Assembly (NCBI RefSeq): GCF_009827405.1
Contig: NZ_WTYY01000002.1
Location: 124,001-188,000 of the forward strand
Length of the DNA: 64,000 bases
Reading direction: 5' to 3'
Source of the DNA: Alteraurantiacibacter aestuarii
Lineage (GTDB): Bacteria; Pseudomonadota; Alphaproteobacteria; Sphingomonadales; Sphingomonadaceae
The notes below the pieces were generated by a model, which had not been told where the DNA came from, searched no databases, and saw only the letters and a list, made by a program, of their open reading frames with translations. The position numbers were made by a program, and so were the translations under genes. Position 1 is the first letter of the stretch. Each line of letters starts with the position of its first letter. Positions 18,925 through 28,068 of this stretch are shown piece by piece.

Positions 18925-19350
18925 ATGCGAAAGAGCATTCTAGCAATCGCCGCTGCCGCTATGGTTCTTCCCGCAGCACCTGCGGCCGCTGACCCGCCCC
19001 GCTGGGCGCCTGCCTATGGCCAGCGCGACAATGATCGTCATCACGGCGATGACCGGCGCGATTACCGGCGCGACGATCGCCGCCAGAGCCGCGTTTATGA
19101 TGATCGCGGGCGCTACATCGAACCGCGCCGTATCAGCCGCAATGACCGCGTCTGGCGCGGCGACGACAACCGCTATTACTGCAAGCGTGATAATGGCACG
19201 ACCGGCCTGATCATCGGTGCCGCAGGCGGCGCCTTGCTGGGCCGCGAGATTGACGGCGGGCGCGACCGCGCCGTCGGCACGATCCTTGGCGCTGCCATTG
19301 GTGGTCTGCTCGGCCGCGAAATCGATCGCGGTGAGGCGCGCTGCCGCTGA
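18925..19350 (+). CDS. Glycine-zipper 2TM-domain secreted protein
   Basis: 141 aa from ATG 18925 (AAAGG 8 bases upstream). It has a signal peptide ending PAAPAAAD, an Arg/Asp/His-rich middle (DRRDYRRDDRRQSR), and a C-terminal pair of glycine-zipper helices (GLIIGAAGGALLGREID and GTILGAAIGGLLGREID) separated by GGRDRAV. Such RcnB/glycine-zipper proteins are envelope-located in alphaproteobacteria; function is unknown. The duplicated ALLGREID/GLLGREID units are a clear internal repeat. It is a single-gene unit. Confidence 0.88.
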   Translation: MRKSILAIAAAAMVLPAAPAAADPPRWAPAYGQRDNDRHHGDDRRDYRRDDRRQSRVYDDRGRYIEPRRISRNDRVWRGDDNRYYCKRDNGTTGLIIGAAGGALLGREIDGGRDRAVGTILGAAIGGLLGREIDRGEARCR

Positions 19351-19569
19351 TAATACGAGCAACTGCCCGGTCCTGATCTTTGCGGCGTCCTCTCTGTCCC
19401 CTCGAGAGGGCGCCGCAAACTCTTTGGGGAAAGTGCTGGCCCCGTGCCCTACCCGCATGCCCTGCCCGCTTTCCTTCCGACCTGATCGCAGGTGCCTTTT
19501 GGAGGCATGGTCACGGCGGCAATGTTAGTATACGGACAAAGTCAAATAGTGACACCGGAGAGTCCCCGA
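19351..19569. other. Intergenic region, probable promoter of the amidohydrolase gene
   Basis: About 220 bases without a gene. A CCTCT/AGAGG inverted repeat lies at the left side. A half-palindromic GTCAC/GTGAC pair spans 19510-19555, just before the GGAGAG Shine-Dalgarno of the amidohydrolase. These could bind a local regulator, but none is encoded next to it. Confidence 0.4.
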
Positions 19570-20772
19570 ATGATCGAAACCGCTTTGGTCTCCTGCGATG
19601 ACCACCTCGATTTGAACATGCTGCCCGCCAATGTGTGGGCCGATCGCATGAGCGCGAAATGGGGCGACCGCGCTCCTCGCATCGCGGTGCAGGAGAACGG
19701 CTCTGCCCTGTGGATGGCCGATGGCGAGAGCTGGGGCTTCTGGTCGGGCAAGCCGATGGGCTTCAAGGGTCCCAAGCCTATCCACACCGCCTATGATCGC
19801 GGTGGGATAGAGGATGTGACCGATCTGCGCGCGGGCAATCCGCAGCTGCGCCTGCAGGACATGGACCGCGACAATGTGTGGGCGCATCTGGTGTTTGGCC
19901 CCGTTACCAGCATCAAGACGCAGGATGAGGCTTTCATGAAGGCCTGCTATTCCGCCTATAATGACTGGCTGTATGAGGAATTCTGCCCGGTTTCGCCGGA
20001 TCGCCTGATCGGCGTGGCCATGCTGCCCCCGCATCCAGAAGCGGCGGTGGAAGAACTCACCCGCCTCGCCAGGAAGGGCGGATGCCGCCAGGCCAATCTG
20101 CAGATCGCCGTGGCCGAGCCGCGTCTGGACGACAAGCGGTGGGAGCCGCTGTTCGACCTGCTGGAGAAATCGGGCATCGTGCTGTCCTTCCACGTTACCG
20201 TATTCCCCGGCGTGACCAAGGCCTTCGACAAGTACAAGGGCAGCCCCGGCGCCACTTTCCTGCACGCCAAGATGTTCATCGACCAGTTCCTCGATCCGTT
20301 TGTGGATCTGTTCGCCTGGGGCATTCTGGAACGGCACCCGGATCTCAAGATCGTGATTGCAGAGGCTGGCATCGGCTGGGTTCCGTGGGTGGTGGAAGAG
20401 CTGGACTACCGCCATTTCCGCCTGTGGGAATGCAAGGAATTCTGGGACGACAAGGGCGGTATTCCGCACAAGATGAAGCCGTCAGAAGTGTTCAAGCGGC
20501 AGGTCTATGGCACCTTCCAGCAAAGCCCCACGGCGATGCGGCTGATCGAGTTCTGGGGACCGGAAAACATGCTGTGGGCCAGCGACTATCCGCATCCCGA
20601 CAGCATCTGGCCCAACTCGGTCAAGACCATTGCCGAGACGATGAGCCAGCTGGACCAGAGCACCATCTGCGGCCTGGTGGGCGGCAATGCTGCCAAGCTC
20701 TATGGCCTCGATCTCAGCCAGGCGACGGTGAAGGCCCGCCTGCCAATCGGCAACGAAAAGGCCGCCGCCTGA
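19570..20772 (+). CDS. Amidohydrolase family 2 (TIM-barrel metal hydrolase/decarboxylase)
   Basis: 400 aa from ATG 19570 with GGAGAG about 9 bases upstream. The protein matches the amidohydrolase-2/ACMSD superfamily: an N-terminal CDDHLDL strand, the RLIGVAMLPPHPEAAVEELTRLA segment, the FHVTVFPG strand with a likely metal histidine, IVIAEAGIGWVPWVVEELDYR, and the terminal WASDYPHPDS motif with the metal-binding Asp. The first-strand HxH is replaced by DxH, common in this subgroup. Substrate unknown; relatives act on aromatic or xenobiotic-type acids. It is convergent with the MFS gene. Confidence 0.88.
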   Translation: MIETALVSCDDHLDLNMLPANVWADRMSAKWGDRAPRIAVQENGSALWMADGESWGFWSGKPMGFKGPKPIHTAYDRGGIEDVTDLRAGNPQLRLQDMDRDNVWAHLVFGPVTSIKTQDEAFMKACYSAYNDWLYEEFCPVSPDRLIGVAMLPPHPEAAVEELTRLARKGGCRQANLQIAVAEPRLDDKRWEPLFDLLEKSGIVLSFHVTVFPGVTKAFDKYKGSPGATFLHAKMFIDQFLDPFVDLFAWGILERHPDLKIVIAEAGIGWVPWVVEELDYRHFRLWECKEFWDDKGGIPHKMKPSEVFKRQVYGTFQQSPTAMRLIEFWGPENMLWASDYPHPDSIWPNSVKTIAETMSQLDQSTICGLVGGNAAKLYGLDLSQATVKARLPIGNEKAAA

Positions 20773-20782
20773 GCTGAGGCTG

Positions 20783-22027
20783 TCAGGCCGGCTTTTGCGG
20801 GGTGTCGTCTATCGGAGTGGCCGGTCCATGCTCCGGCATGGGCAGGATCAGGCCGAGCAGCGGCAGGACGATCATCGCCGCGCCCGATACCAGGAAGGCG
20901 GTGGCGATGCCGTGTGCGTCGGCGAAATGGCCCCACAGCCAGCTGCCGATCGCTATGCCGCCAAATGTCACGCTGCTGACGAATGCGGTCACGCGGCCCA
21001 CGATGGCGCGCGGGGCCCACATCTGGCCTGCCACGGCAAAGCCGGAAAGCGCCTGAACCCAGCCCGCCCCGGCAAGAACCAGCAGGATCAGGATCGGTAT
21101 CAGACCGGGGTTGAGCGCCACCAGAACGCAGCCGGAACCGTACAGAATGCCCGATGCGCGGATGATCTGCTCGGCATTGAAGCGGGAACGGAAGTAGGTT
21201 GCGCTGGCCGCTCCGATCACTGCCCCGCTGCCCAGCGCTGCCAGCAAGATGCCATAGACGAATGAGCCTGCGCCCAGCGTCTGGCTGGCGAACAGCGGCA
21301 TCACCGCCCACGCCGCCGCACCGGTGCAGGTGAAGGTGAAGCCGCGGATCATGATATTGCGCACTTGCGGGGACGCCACCGCGAAGCGCAGCCCCTCTGC
21401 CATCACCGGCCAGATCCTGCGCTTGGGCTTGGGTTCCGCAGGCGGCAGGCGCCAGCGCCACAGCAGCGCGATCACCAGCGCATAGGCCGAGGCATTGGCG
21501 ATGAAGGCCGCGCTGGCCCCGCCCCACGATGTGATCGCCCCGCCCAGCGCCGGACCAAAGCTGCGCGCTACGTTGAAGCCAAGGATGTTGAGCGCCACCG
21601 CCGCGGCCAGCTCTGCGCGCGGGACCACGAAATTGACCGAGGATGCCACCGCCGGAATGATGCAGGCGACCCCGCAAGCCAGCACTGCGGTGAGCACGAT
21701 GATCGCCGCCGGTCCCGCCGCATCGGCCTGCACCAGCACCGCCAGCAGCAGCGACGCCAGCAGCATCACCGACAGCGCGGCCATGAGGATCTTCTTCTTG
21801 TCGACCATATCCGCCCATGCCCCGGCGGGCAGGCCCAGCAACATGATCGGCAGATTATAGGCGGTCTGCACCAGCGCCACGATATCGGCAGGCTGGCCCG
21901 CCTGTGTCAGGTGCCAGGATGCGCCGACAGACTGGATGGTATTGCCCAGATTGGCCATCAGACTGCCGGCGATGAGCACCAGAAAGGCGCGGTGCCGCAG
22001 TGGCGCGAATGTCTTGGAGTTCTGCAT
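20783..22027 (-). CDS. MFS transporter (DHA3/EntS-like)
   Basis: 414 aa with about 12 predicted transmembrane helices. The N-terminal half shows LVLIAGSLMANLGNTIQSVGASWHLT, loop 2-3 GAWADMVDKKKIL and the central hydrophilic loop PPAEPKPKRRIWPVMAEGLRFA typical of the DHA3/EntS exporter-like MFS group (MFS_3). Substrate unknown. ATG 22027 is taken; a TTG at 22063 is in frame, and neither has a clear Shine-Dalgarno. The gene is divergent from the HTH-NadE gene, whose operator-like palindrome lies in the shared 104-base region, so both could respond to it. Confidence 0.9.
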   Translation of the reverse strand: MQNSKTFAPLRHRAFLVLIAGSLMANLGNTIQSVGASWHLTQAGQPADIVALVQTAYNLPIMLLGLPAGAWADMVDKKKILMAALSVMLLASLLLAVLVQADAAGPAAIIVLTAVLACGVACIIPAVASSVNFVVPRAELAAAVALNILGFNVARSFGPALGGAITSWGGASAAFIANASAYALVIALLWRWRLPPAEPKPKRRIWPVMAEGLRFAVASPQVRNIMIRGFTFTCTGAAAWAVMPLFASQTLGAGSFVYGILLAALGSGAVIGAASATYFRSRFNAEQIIRASGILYGSGCVLVALNPGLIPILILLVLAGAGWVQALSGFAVAGQMWAPRAIVGRVTAFVSSVTFGGIAIGSWLWGHFADAHGIATAFLVSGAAMIVLPLLGLILPMPEHGPATPIDDTPQKPA

Positions 22028-22105
22028 CGCAATGGGTGTGGCGCGATTGCCTGCCGTGAGCAAGATGCCGCGCCGCGCCCGGCAGATATATGCACATTGT
22101 CTTTC

Positions 22106-22122
22106 GTATCCTTTTAGGATAC
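22106..22122. promoter_or_regulatory. Palindromic operator candidate upstream of HTH-NadE
   Basis: A perfect inverted repeat GTATCC-TTTTA-GGATAC ends 9 bases before the ATG of the HTH-NadE gene and includes the only Shine-Dalgarno-like AGGA. Binding here would block initiation of that gene and could affect the divergent MFS gene. The HTH domain encoded next to it is the obvious candidate ligand, by inference. Confidence 0.6.
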
Positions 22123-22131
22123 TTGAACATC

Positions 22132-24444
22132 ATGCATCTGGCCGGACAGAAACTGCGCGCCTGGCGTGAAGCGCATCAGCCGCCGCTTTCGGCGGAGGAC
22201 TTTGGCGCGCGGTTCGGTGCGCCCAAACCCTGGCCCAGCCGCACCATCTATGGCTGGGAAAGCAAGGGCAAGATCGCCCGCCCGGCCATTCAGAAACGCC
22301 TGGCCCAGTTGGGCATATGCCATCCCGCAGACTGGCTGGAACCAGCCCCCGGAACCGATACGCCAATTTCGAAAGCAGCGCCCCGCATGACCAGCGACAC
22401 CCATCCCTTTTTCGACATGCACCGGCACGGCTATGTCCGCGTGGCCACCAGCACGCCGCAGGTCCGCACCGCCGACATCGCCTATAACACCGCCGGTATC
22501 ATCGAGGAGTCGGAGCGCGCCCATGCGGCGCATGTGGACCTGCTGGTCTATCCGGAAATGTGCATCTCCTCCTACATGCTGGATGATCTGGTGATGCAGA
22601 CGGCGTTCCTCAAAAAGGTCGAGAGCGCGGTGGCGCAGATCGTTGCCGCCAGCCGCGACCTTTCCCCCATACTGCTGGTCGGCGCACCGCTGCTTGCCAA
22701 TGGCCAGCTGTATAATTGCGCGCTGGTGATCGCCGCGGGCAGATTGCTGGGCGCTGTGCCCAAGAGCTTCCTGCCCAATTACCGCGAGTTCTATGAGAAG
22801 CGCTGGTACGCCTCCGGTCGCAATGTCACCGGCGGCACGATCACAGTGAATGGCGAGGCTGTGCCGTTCGGCGTGGACCTGCTGTTCGCATCGACCCGCG
22901 ATGAGCGTTTCAAGCTGCATATCGAGATTTGCGAGGACATGTGGTCACCTGCCCCGCCCTCCATCGCAGGCGCGCTGGCAGGCGCGACGATCTGCGCCAA
23001 TTTGTCCGCTTCCAACATCGTGATCGGCAAGTCGGATGAGCGGCACCTGCTGGCGCGCAGCTCATCCTCACGTCTTGCCTGCGCCTATGTCTATTCCGCC
23101 GCCGGACATGGCGAGAGCACCACCGACCATGCGTGGGACGGCGAAGGCATGATTTATGAGCTGGGCGAATTGCTGGCGGAAAGCGAGCGCTTCCGCCGCC
23201 GCCCGGAACTGTGCATCGCCGATGTCGATTGCGAGCGCATCTATGGCGACCGCATCCGCCACAAGACTTTCGACGATGCGATCGATGAAGCGGGAAGGCC
23301 GGAGAAGCGCTTTCGTTTCATAGATATGCCGCATAATCCCGAACATGGCGATATCGGCCTGACCCGGCCTATCGCCCGCTTTCCCTTCGTGCCTGACCGG
23401 GAAAACCGGCTGGACGAGGATTGCTATGAAGCCTTCAACATTCAGGTGGACGGGCTGATGCGGCGGGTCGAGGCGACCAGTCCCATGAGCCTGGTGATCG
23501 GCATTTCGGGCGGGCTGGATTCAACCCATGCGCTGATCGTGGCGGCCAAGTGCTGTGACCGGCTGGACCTGCCGCGCAGCATGATCCGCGCCTATACCAT
23601 GCCCGGTTTCGGCACCACGGAGCACACCAAGTCCAACGCCTGGAAGCTGATGGAGGCATTCCACGTCACGGCTGAGGAAATCGACATCAGGCCGGCGGCC
23701 AACAAGATGCTGGAGGATATCGGCCATGCCTTTGCCGATGGTCACCCGGTCTATGACGTGACGTTCGAGAATGTGCAGGCGGGCATGCGCACCGATTACC
23801 TGTTCCGCCTGGCGGGGCAGCACAATGGCTTTGTGATCGGAACGGGCGACCTTTCGGAGCTGGCCTTGGGCTGGTGCACCTATGGCGTGGGCGACCATAT
23901 GAGCCACTATGCGGTCAATTCCGGCGTCCCCAAGACGCTGATCCAGCACCTGATCCGCTGGGCCATCCGCTCCGAGCAGTTCACTCATGAAACCGACGCG
24001 ATACTGGATGCCGTGCTCAATACGGAGATCACGCCAGAACTGGTGCCGATCGGCGCAGACGGCGCGGTGCAAAGCACCGAAAGCGCCGTGGGGCCTTACG
24101 AGCTGAACGATTTCTTCCTGCACAATATCATGCGCTGGGGCCTTAGCCCGTCAAAGGTCGCCTTCATGGCATGGCATGCCTGGCGCGATGCGAGCCGCGG
24201 TGAATGGCCGCCGCATTTCCCGGCGGATCTGCGCAATCAGTACGATCTGGCCACGATCAGCAAATGGCTGGAGAATTTCCTGCGGCGCTTCTTCCAGTTC
24301 AGCCAGTTCAAGCGCAGCGCCATTCCCAACGGCCCCAAGGTATCGAGCGGCGGCGCCCTGTCCCCTCGCGGAGACTGGCGCGCGCCGAGCGATGCCGTGG
24401 CCGATGTGTGGCTGGAGGAATTGCGGCAGAACCTGCCGCATTAG
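22132..24444 (+). CDS. nadE: NAD+ synthetase (glutamine-hydrolysing) with fused N-terminal HTH domain
   Basis: 770 aa from ATG 22132. Residues ~1-70 look like an XRE-type helix-turn-helix domain (LRAWREAHQPPLSAEDFGARFG and RTIYGWESKGKIARPAIQKRL). From residue 86 (ATG 22387, MTSDTHPFFD) the protein is a full-length glutamine-dependent NadE of the ~680-aa mycobacterial type: a nitrilase-like glutaminase with Glu in YPEMC, Lys in PKSFLPNYREF and Cys in EICEDMW, then an ammonia-dependent synthetase with the SGGLDSTHAL P-loop. It makes NAD+ from deamido-NAD+, ATP and glutamine. No stop or frameshift separates the HTH from NadE, so either a fusion or two initiation sites exist. Confidence 0.9.
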   Translation: MHLAGQKLRAWREAHQPPLSAEDFGARFGAPKPWPSRTIYGWESKGKIARPAIQKRLAQLGICHPADWLEPAPGTDTPISKAAPRMTSDTHPFFDMHRHGYVRVATSTPQVRTADIAYNTAGIIEESERAHAAHVDLLVYPEMCISSYMLDDLVMQTAFLKKVESAVAQIVAASRDLSPILLVGAPLLANGQLYNCALVIAAGRLLGAVPKSFLPNYREFYEKRWYASGRNVTGGTITVNGEAVPFGVDLLFASTRDERFKLHIEICEDMWSPAPPSIAGALAGATICANLSASNIVIGKSDERHLLARSSSSRLACAYVYSAAGHGESTTDHAWDGEGMIYELGELLAESERFRRRPELCIADVDCERIYGDRIRHKTFDDAIDEAGRPEKRFRFIDMPHNPEHGDIGLTRPIARFPFVPDRENRLDEDCYEAFNIQVDGLMRRVEATSPMSLVIGISGGLDSTHALIVAAKCCDRLDLPRSMIRAYTMPGFGTTEHTKSNAWKLMEAFHVTAEEIDIRPAANKMLEDIGHAFADGHPVYDVTFENVQAGMRTDYLFRLAGQHNGFVIGTGDLSELALGWCTYGVGDHMSHYAVNSGVPKTLIQHLIRWAIRSEQFTHETDAILDAVLNTEITPELVPIGADGAVQSTESAVGPYELNDFFLHNIMRWGLSPSKVAFMAWHAWRDASRGEWPPHFPADLRNQYDLATISKWLENFLRRFFQFSQFKRSAIPNGPKVSSGGALSPRGDWRAPSDAVADVWLEELRQNLPH

Positions 24445-24471
24445 GGCTGGCCTTCCGCAATAGGGCTGGCG

Positions 24472-25713
24472 CTAGTTCGCCGGACTGATCCTGAGCACCA
24501 CCCCATCGGCCATGTCCGACAGGACATACAGATTGCCGTCCGGGCCGTTGCGAACATCGCGCCAGCGCTGGCCGAGATCCTTGAGCAGAATTTCAGGCTC
24601 ACCCCGCGGCATGCCGACAACGTCCGTGTCATAGCGCAGCAGGCCCTGGGTGAAGCTGGCGAGGAACAGGTCGCCGTGCCAGTTTGCGAACTGCGTGCCA
24701 TCGTAGAATGCCAGATTGCCCGGATTGAGCGAGGGCGGGCCATAGACCAGCACCGGATCGATCATGCCGGGACGGTTGCGGATGCCTTCCTGCTGTGTCC
24801 CATCGTAATGAAAACCCTGCGTCACCGTGATCCAGCCGTAATCGCCGCCGCGCGTGATGCGGTTGACCTCGTCCCCGCCGCGCGGACCGAACTCGCTCTC
24901 CCAGATTTCGCCGGTCAGCGTGTTGTAGGTCAGGCCCAGCGGGTTGCGGTGGCCGGTCGACCACACTTCTGACGCGTGACCTGCCAAGCCCACCCACGGA
25001 TTGCCCGCAGGAACGGAACCGTCATCGTTGAGGCGCAGGATCTTGCCGATGTGGTTGCTCGGATCGCGCACCAGCTCACCGTAATTGCGATCGCCGCTGG
25101 TGATGTAGAGATAGCCGTCCGGATCGAACAGGATGCGGCCGCCGAAGGAGCCGAAGGCCGGCCCCTGCCCGCAGCAGCGTTCTGGCTGCGTCTCGGAGCC
25201 GTACCAGGGCGTGGACACGAAGATATCCTCGACATTGGTCAGCGCGTGGGCGCCATCCCAGCGCGCCCGCATCACGGCCAGCGCCTGTTCCTTGCCGTCA
25301 GGACTGTTCTTGGAATAGGCCATGTAAACCAGCCCGTTCTCGGCAAAATCGGGATGCAGGGCGATATCCATCAGCCCGGCGATGCCGACCGCGAACACAT
25401 CCGGCAGGCCGGAAATCGGCGTGGGATCGAGCACGCCATTGCGAATGAGGCGCAGACGGCCCGGGCGTTCCGTCACCAGCATTCCGCCATCGGGCAGGAA
25501 GGCCAGGCCCCACGGATGATCCAGTCCGCGCGCGACCACATCGACGTCAAAATCGGCCTGTGCGGTCTGGAACGACCATGGCCCGGTTGCCAGATCAGTG
25601 CCCTGGAATGGCGGCGGACCGGGAGGCGGCGCTGCCGGCGCATCCTGTGCCATCGCCGCGGCGCTCCACATAGCCAATGCCGAAACGGCAGCCAGAGCCT
25701 TCAAACCCTTCAT
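24472..25713 (-). CDS. PQQ-dependent sugar (aldose) dehydrogenase, first paralogue
   Basis: 413 aa from ATG 25713 (AAAGGA Shine-Dalgarno). A signal peptide (ending AMAQDAPAA) precedes a Pro-rich linker and a six-bladed beta-propeller of the GdhB/YliI family: ARGLDHPWGLAFLPDGGMLVTERPGRLRLI, GLMDIALHPDFAENGLVYMAYS, GGRILFDPDGYLYITSGDR, GHRNPLGLTYN and ESEFGPRGGDEVN. Such enzymes oxidise aldoses in the periplasm using PQQ bound in the propeller. A CC pair (ERCCGQG) is characteristic of a subset. No PQQ synthesis genes are in the window. Convergent with nadE. Confidence 0.9.
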   Translation of the reverse strand: MKGLKALAAVSALAMWSAAAMAQDAPAAPPPGPPPFQGTDLATGPWSFQTAQADFDVDVVARGLDHPWGLAFLPDGGMLVTERPGRLRLIRNGVLDPTPISGLPDVFAVGIAGLMDIALHPDFAENGLVYMAYSKNSPDGKEQALAVMRARWDGAHALTNVEDIFVSTPWYGSETQPERCCGQGPAFGSFGGRILFDPDGYLYITSGDRNYGELVRDPSNHIGKILRLNDDGSVPAGNPWVGLAGHASEVWSTGHRNPLGLTYNTLTGEIWESEFGPRGGDEVNRITRGGDYGWITVTQGFHYDGTQQEGIRNRPGMIDPVLVYGPPSLNPGNLAFYDGTQFANWHGDLFLASFTQGLLRYDTDVVGMPRGEPEILLKDLGQRWRDVRNGPDGNLYVLSDMADGVVLRISPAN

Positions 25714-25863
25714 ATTCAGTCCTTTCCCTCCGCCGGTCCATTCATCGGGACCGCCCTTTGTCCGTATCCTATGCACTTGCTGCGTGCGGCACAATGACTC
25801 TGTCCGAAATGAACCACAGCGGCTTTACTTTCTTATCCCGGCTGGCTGTGCTGGAAGGAGCCT

Positions 25864-26637
25864 ATGCAGGAATTCTCGCCCACCACGACCAAGGCCGTCC
25901 TGATCACCGGGGCCGCGCGCAGGATCGGATCGGCAATCGCCCGCCGCTTTGGCGACGCGGGCTGGCATGTGGTGGTACATTGCAACAGATCCCTCGATGC
26001 AGCCCAGGCGCTCGCCAGCAGCCTGCCCAGCGCGCAAGTGGTGCAATGCGACCTTGCCAATGGGGATGCGGCCAAGGCCATGATCGCAACTCTGGCCGGG
26101 CAACTGGCTGACTGGCGCGTGCTGGTGAACAATGCATCGGTTTTTGCAGAGGACGATGTAACCGCCCTCGATCCGGCCACGAACACAATGGCCATGCAGG
26201 TCAACGCAGTCACTCCCGCCATCATGGCACAGGCCTTCCTGAACGGCGCCCGATCATGCGCGGGGCGGCGGGTGATTCAGCTGACCGACCAGAAGCTGGC
26301 CAATCCCAATCCGGATTTCTTCAGCTACACGATGAGCAAATATGCCGCCGATGGCGCAGCGCGGATGATGGCCATGGCTTGCGAGCCCGATGACCGCGTC
26401 TATCGCCTTGCGCCCGGCGCCATTCTGGCCAGCCATGACCAGACCCCTGCCGAAGCCGAAACATCGCACCGGATGAACCTGCTGGGTCGGCGCACCGCTG
26501 CGGCGGAGATTGCCGATGCGGCGCTGTTCATGGCCGCAGGACCGCTCACCAGCGGGCAGGCGATATTTGTCGATTCAGGCCAACATCTGCTGTCGCAACC
26601 GCGCGACGTGCTGTATCTTGCGCGTGGAGAGGATTAA
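25864..26637 (+). CDS. SDR family oxidoreductase, pteridine/dihydromonapterin reductase-like
   Basis: 257 aa. The N-terminal nucleotide motif is TGAARRIG rather than the general TGxxxGIG, with an HCNRS segment after beta-2, NNAS instead of NNAG, and catalytic YTMSK (Tyr-x3-Lys). This combination is typical of FolM/PTR1-like pteridine reductases that reduce dihydropteridines with NADPH. The gene begins 2 bases before, and is co-directional with, a cytochrome b gene and a molybdopterin oxidoreductase gene; a link between pterin reduction and the molybdopterin enzyme is possible but unproven. Confidence 0.85.
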   Translation: MQEFSPTTTKAVLITGAARRIGSAIARRFGDAGWHVVVHCNRSLDAAQALASSLPSAQVVQCDLANGDAAKAMIATLAGQLADWRVLVNNASVFAEDDVTALDPATNTMAMQVNAVTPAIMAQAFLNGARSCAGRRVIQLTDQKLANPNPDFFSYTMSKYAADGAARMMAMACEPDDRVYRLAPGAILASHDQTPAEAETSHRMNLLGRRTAAAEIADAALFMAAGPLTSGQAIFVDSGQHLLSQPRDVLYLARGED

Positions 26638-26639
26638 CA

Positions 26640-27335
26640 ATGGCCAATCCGAACAAGCCGAAGAAGCGCCACGCGCTGTCCACGCGCATCTGGCACTGGG
26701 TCAACGTGCTCAGCGTGAGCATATTGTTCATGTCCGGCCTCAACATCTCCAACGCCCACCCGCGCCTGTATTGGGGCGACTGGGGATTTGCGGCGGAGCA
26801 GGCATGGCTGTCCGTCCCGCGCTTTCCCGGCTGGGCCACTATTCCGGGCTATTACAGCCTCGCCTCCGCGCGCGACTGGCACGTGGTGTTCGCCTGGGTC
26901 TTCGCCCTTGGCCTGCTGGTGTTCATGATCCGCGCGGTGATGAACGGCCATTTCCGGCGCGACCTGTTCACCCGCCTGGCCGACTGGAAGCCGTCTGCGA
27001 TCTGGCATGACATTCGCCAGCACCTGAAGCTGAATTTCGATCATGGCGCGGGCAAGTTCAATTTCCTGCAAAAGGCGACCTATGGTGCGGTGATCTTCAT
27101 CCTGCTGCCGCTGATGATCTTTACCGGCCTGGTGATGAGCCCCGGCGCGGAAGCTGCCCTGCCCTGGCTGGCAGAGCTGCTGGGCGGCAGGCAGAGCGCG
27201 CGTTCGATCCATTTCCTGTGCGCCTTCGGACTGTTCGGCTTCTTCGTGGTGCATGTTGTGCTGGTCCTGCTGTCGAACCCGATCAAACAGCTTCACGAGA
27301 TGATTACCGGAGGCGAGCACGATGAAGCGGCGTAA
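26640..27335 (+). CDS. Cytochrome b/b6-type (cytochrome b561-like) membrane protein
   Basis: 231 aa with four transmembrane helices (roughly residues 14-36, 83-104, 140-162 and 190-212). Histidines sit where haem ligands are expected: TRIWHWVN in helix 1, ARDWHVVFAWVF in helix 2, and RSIHFLCAFGLFGFFVVHVVLVL in helix 4. It belongs to the Ni/Fe-hydrogenase-type b-cytochrome family and probably moves electrons between the quinone pool and a periplasmic enzyme. It overlaps the next gene by 14 bases, which argues that its partner is the molybdopterin oxidoreductase. Confidence 0.9.
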   Translation: MANPNKPKKRHALSTRIWHWVNVLSVSILFMSGLNISNAHPRLYWGDWGFAAEQAWLSVPRFPGWATIPGYYSLASARDWHVVFAWVFALGLLVFMIRAVMNGHFRRDLFTRLADWKPSAIWHDIRQHLKLNFDHGAGKFNFLQKATYGAVIFILLPLMIFTGLVMSPGAEAALPWLAELLGGRQSARSIHFLCAFGLFGFFVVHVVLVLLSNPIKQLHEMITGGEHDEAA

Positions 27336-28065
27336 TTTCCTGGCCGCAATGGGCGCGGCTTTCGTGGCCGGCTGTTCGAAGATCGGTGACAGCGAGCTGT
27401 TCGGTTCGGTTGTCGATACCGCAGAGAGCTGGCATCGCGGCATTCACCGCGCGCTGGGCATGGGGCGTATCACCATGGCGCCGGAATTCACCCGGGCGGA
27501 CATCTCGCCCTTCTTTCGCGGCAATGGCAGCACCAATGTCGAAACACCCGAATATGCCGAAGCACTGGCTGGCGGTTTTGCCCAGTGGCAATTGGCCGTC
27601 ACCGGCCTTGTCGACAATCCGCTGAGCCTGTCGATGGACGATATCCGCGCCCTGCCCCAGCGCACGCAGATCACCCGGCATGACTGTGTGGAAGGCTGGA
27701 GCGCGATCGGCGAATGGACCGGTCCGCAGCTGTCCGCCATTCTGGATATGGCAGGCGTGGAGGACGGGGCGAACTTCGCCATCTTCCATTGCGCGGACAA
27801 GCTCAGCGGCGCTGACTATTACGAGAGCTGCGACATGGATGATGCCCGTCATCCCCAGACAATCGTGGCGCATCTGCTGAATGGAGAGCGGCTGCCGGTG
27901 ATCAATGGCGCGCCCTTGCGCATGCGGATCGAACGGCAGCTGGGCTACAAGCACCCCAAATATCTGACCGGAATCGAACTCGTCTCCAGTCTGGAGCAGG
28001 TGGGCGATGGCAAGGGCGGATATTGGGAAGATCGCGCCGGATACCAGTGGTATGCGGGGATCTGA
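27322..28065 (+). CDS. Molybdopterin-dependent oxidoreductase (sulfite-oxidase/YedY-like), Tat lipoprotein
   Basis: 247 aa. The N terminus MKRRNFLAAMGAAFVAGC combines a twin-arginine RRNFL motif with a lipobox ending in Cys, so a Tat-exported, lipid-anchored periplasmic enzyme is likely. The molybdopterin domain shows WQLAVTGLVDNPLSLSMDDIRALP, the Mo-coordinating cysteine in RHDCVEGWSAIGEWTG, and the ending LRMRIERQLGYKHPKYLTGIEL. This is the compact sulfite-oxidase fold shared with MsrP/YedY. An MsrQ haem subunit is not present; the overlapping cytochrome b gene takes its place. Confidence 0.9.
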   Translation: MKRRNFLAAMGAAFVAGCSKIGDSELFGSVVDTAESWHRGIHRALGMGRITMAPEFTRADISPFFRGNGSTNVETPEYAEALAGGFAQWQLAVTGLVDNPLSLSMDDIRALPQRTQITRHDCVEGWSAIGEWTGPQLSAILDMAGVEDGANFAIFHCADKLSGADYYESCDMDDARHPQTIVAHLLNGERLPVINGAPLRMRIERQLGYKHPKYLTGIELVSSLEQVGDGKGGYWEDRAGYQWYAGI

Positions 28066-28068
28066 CGC

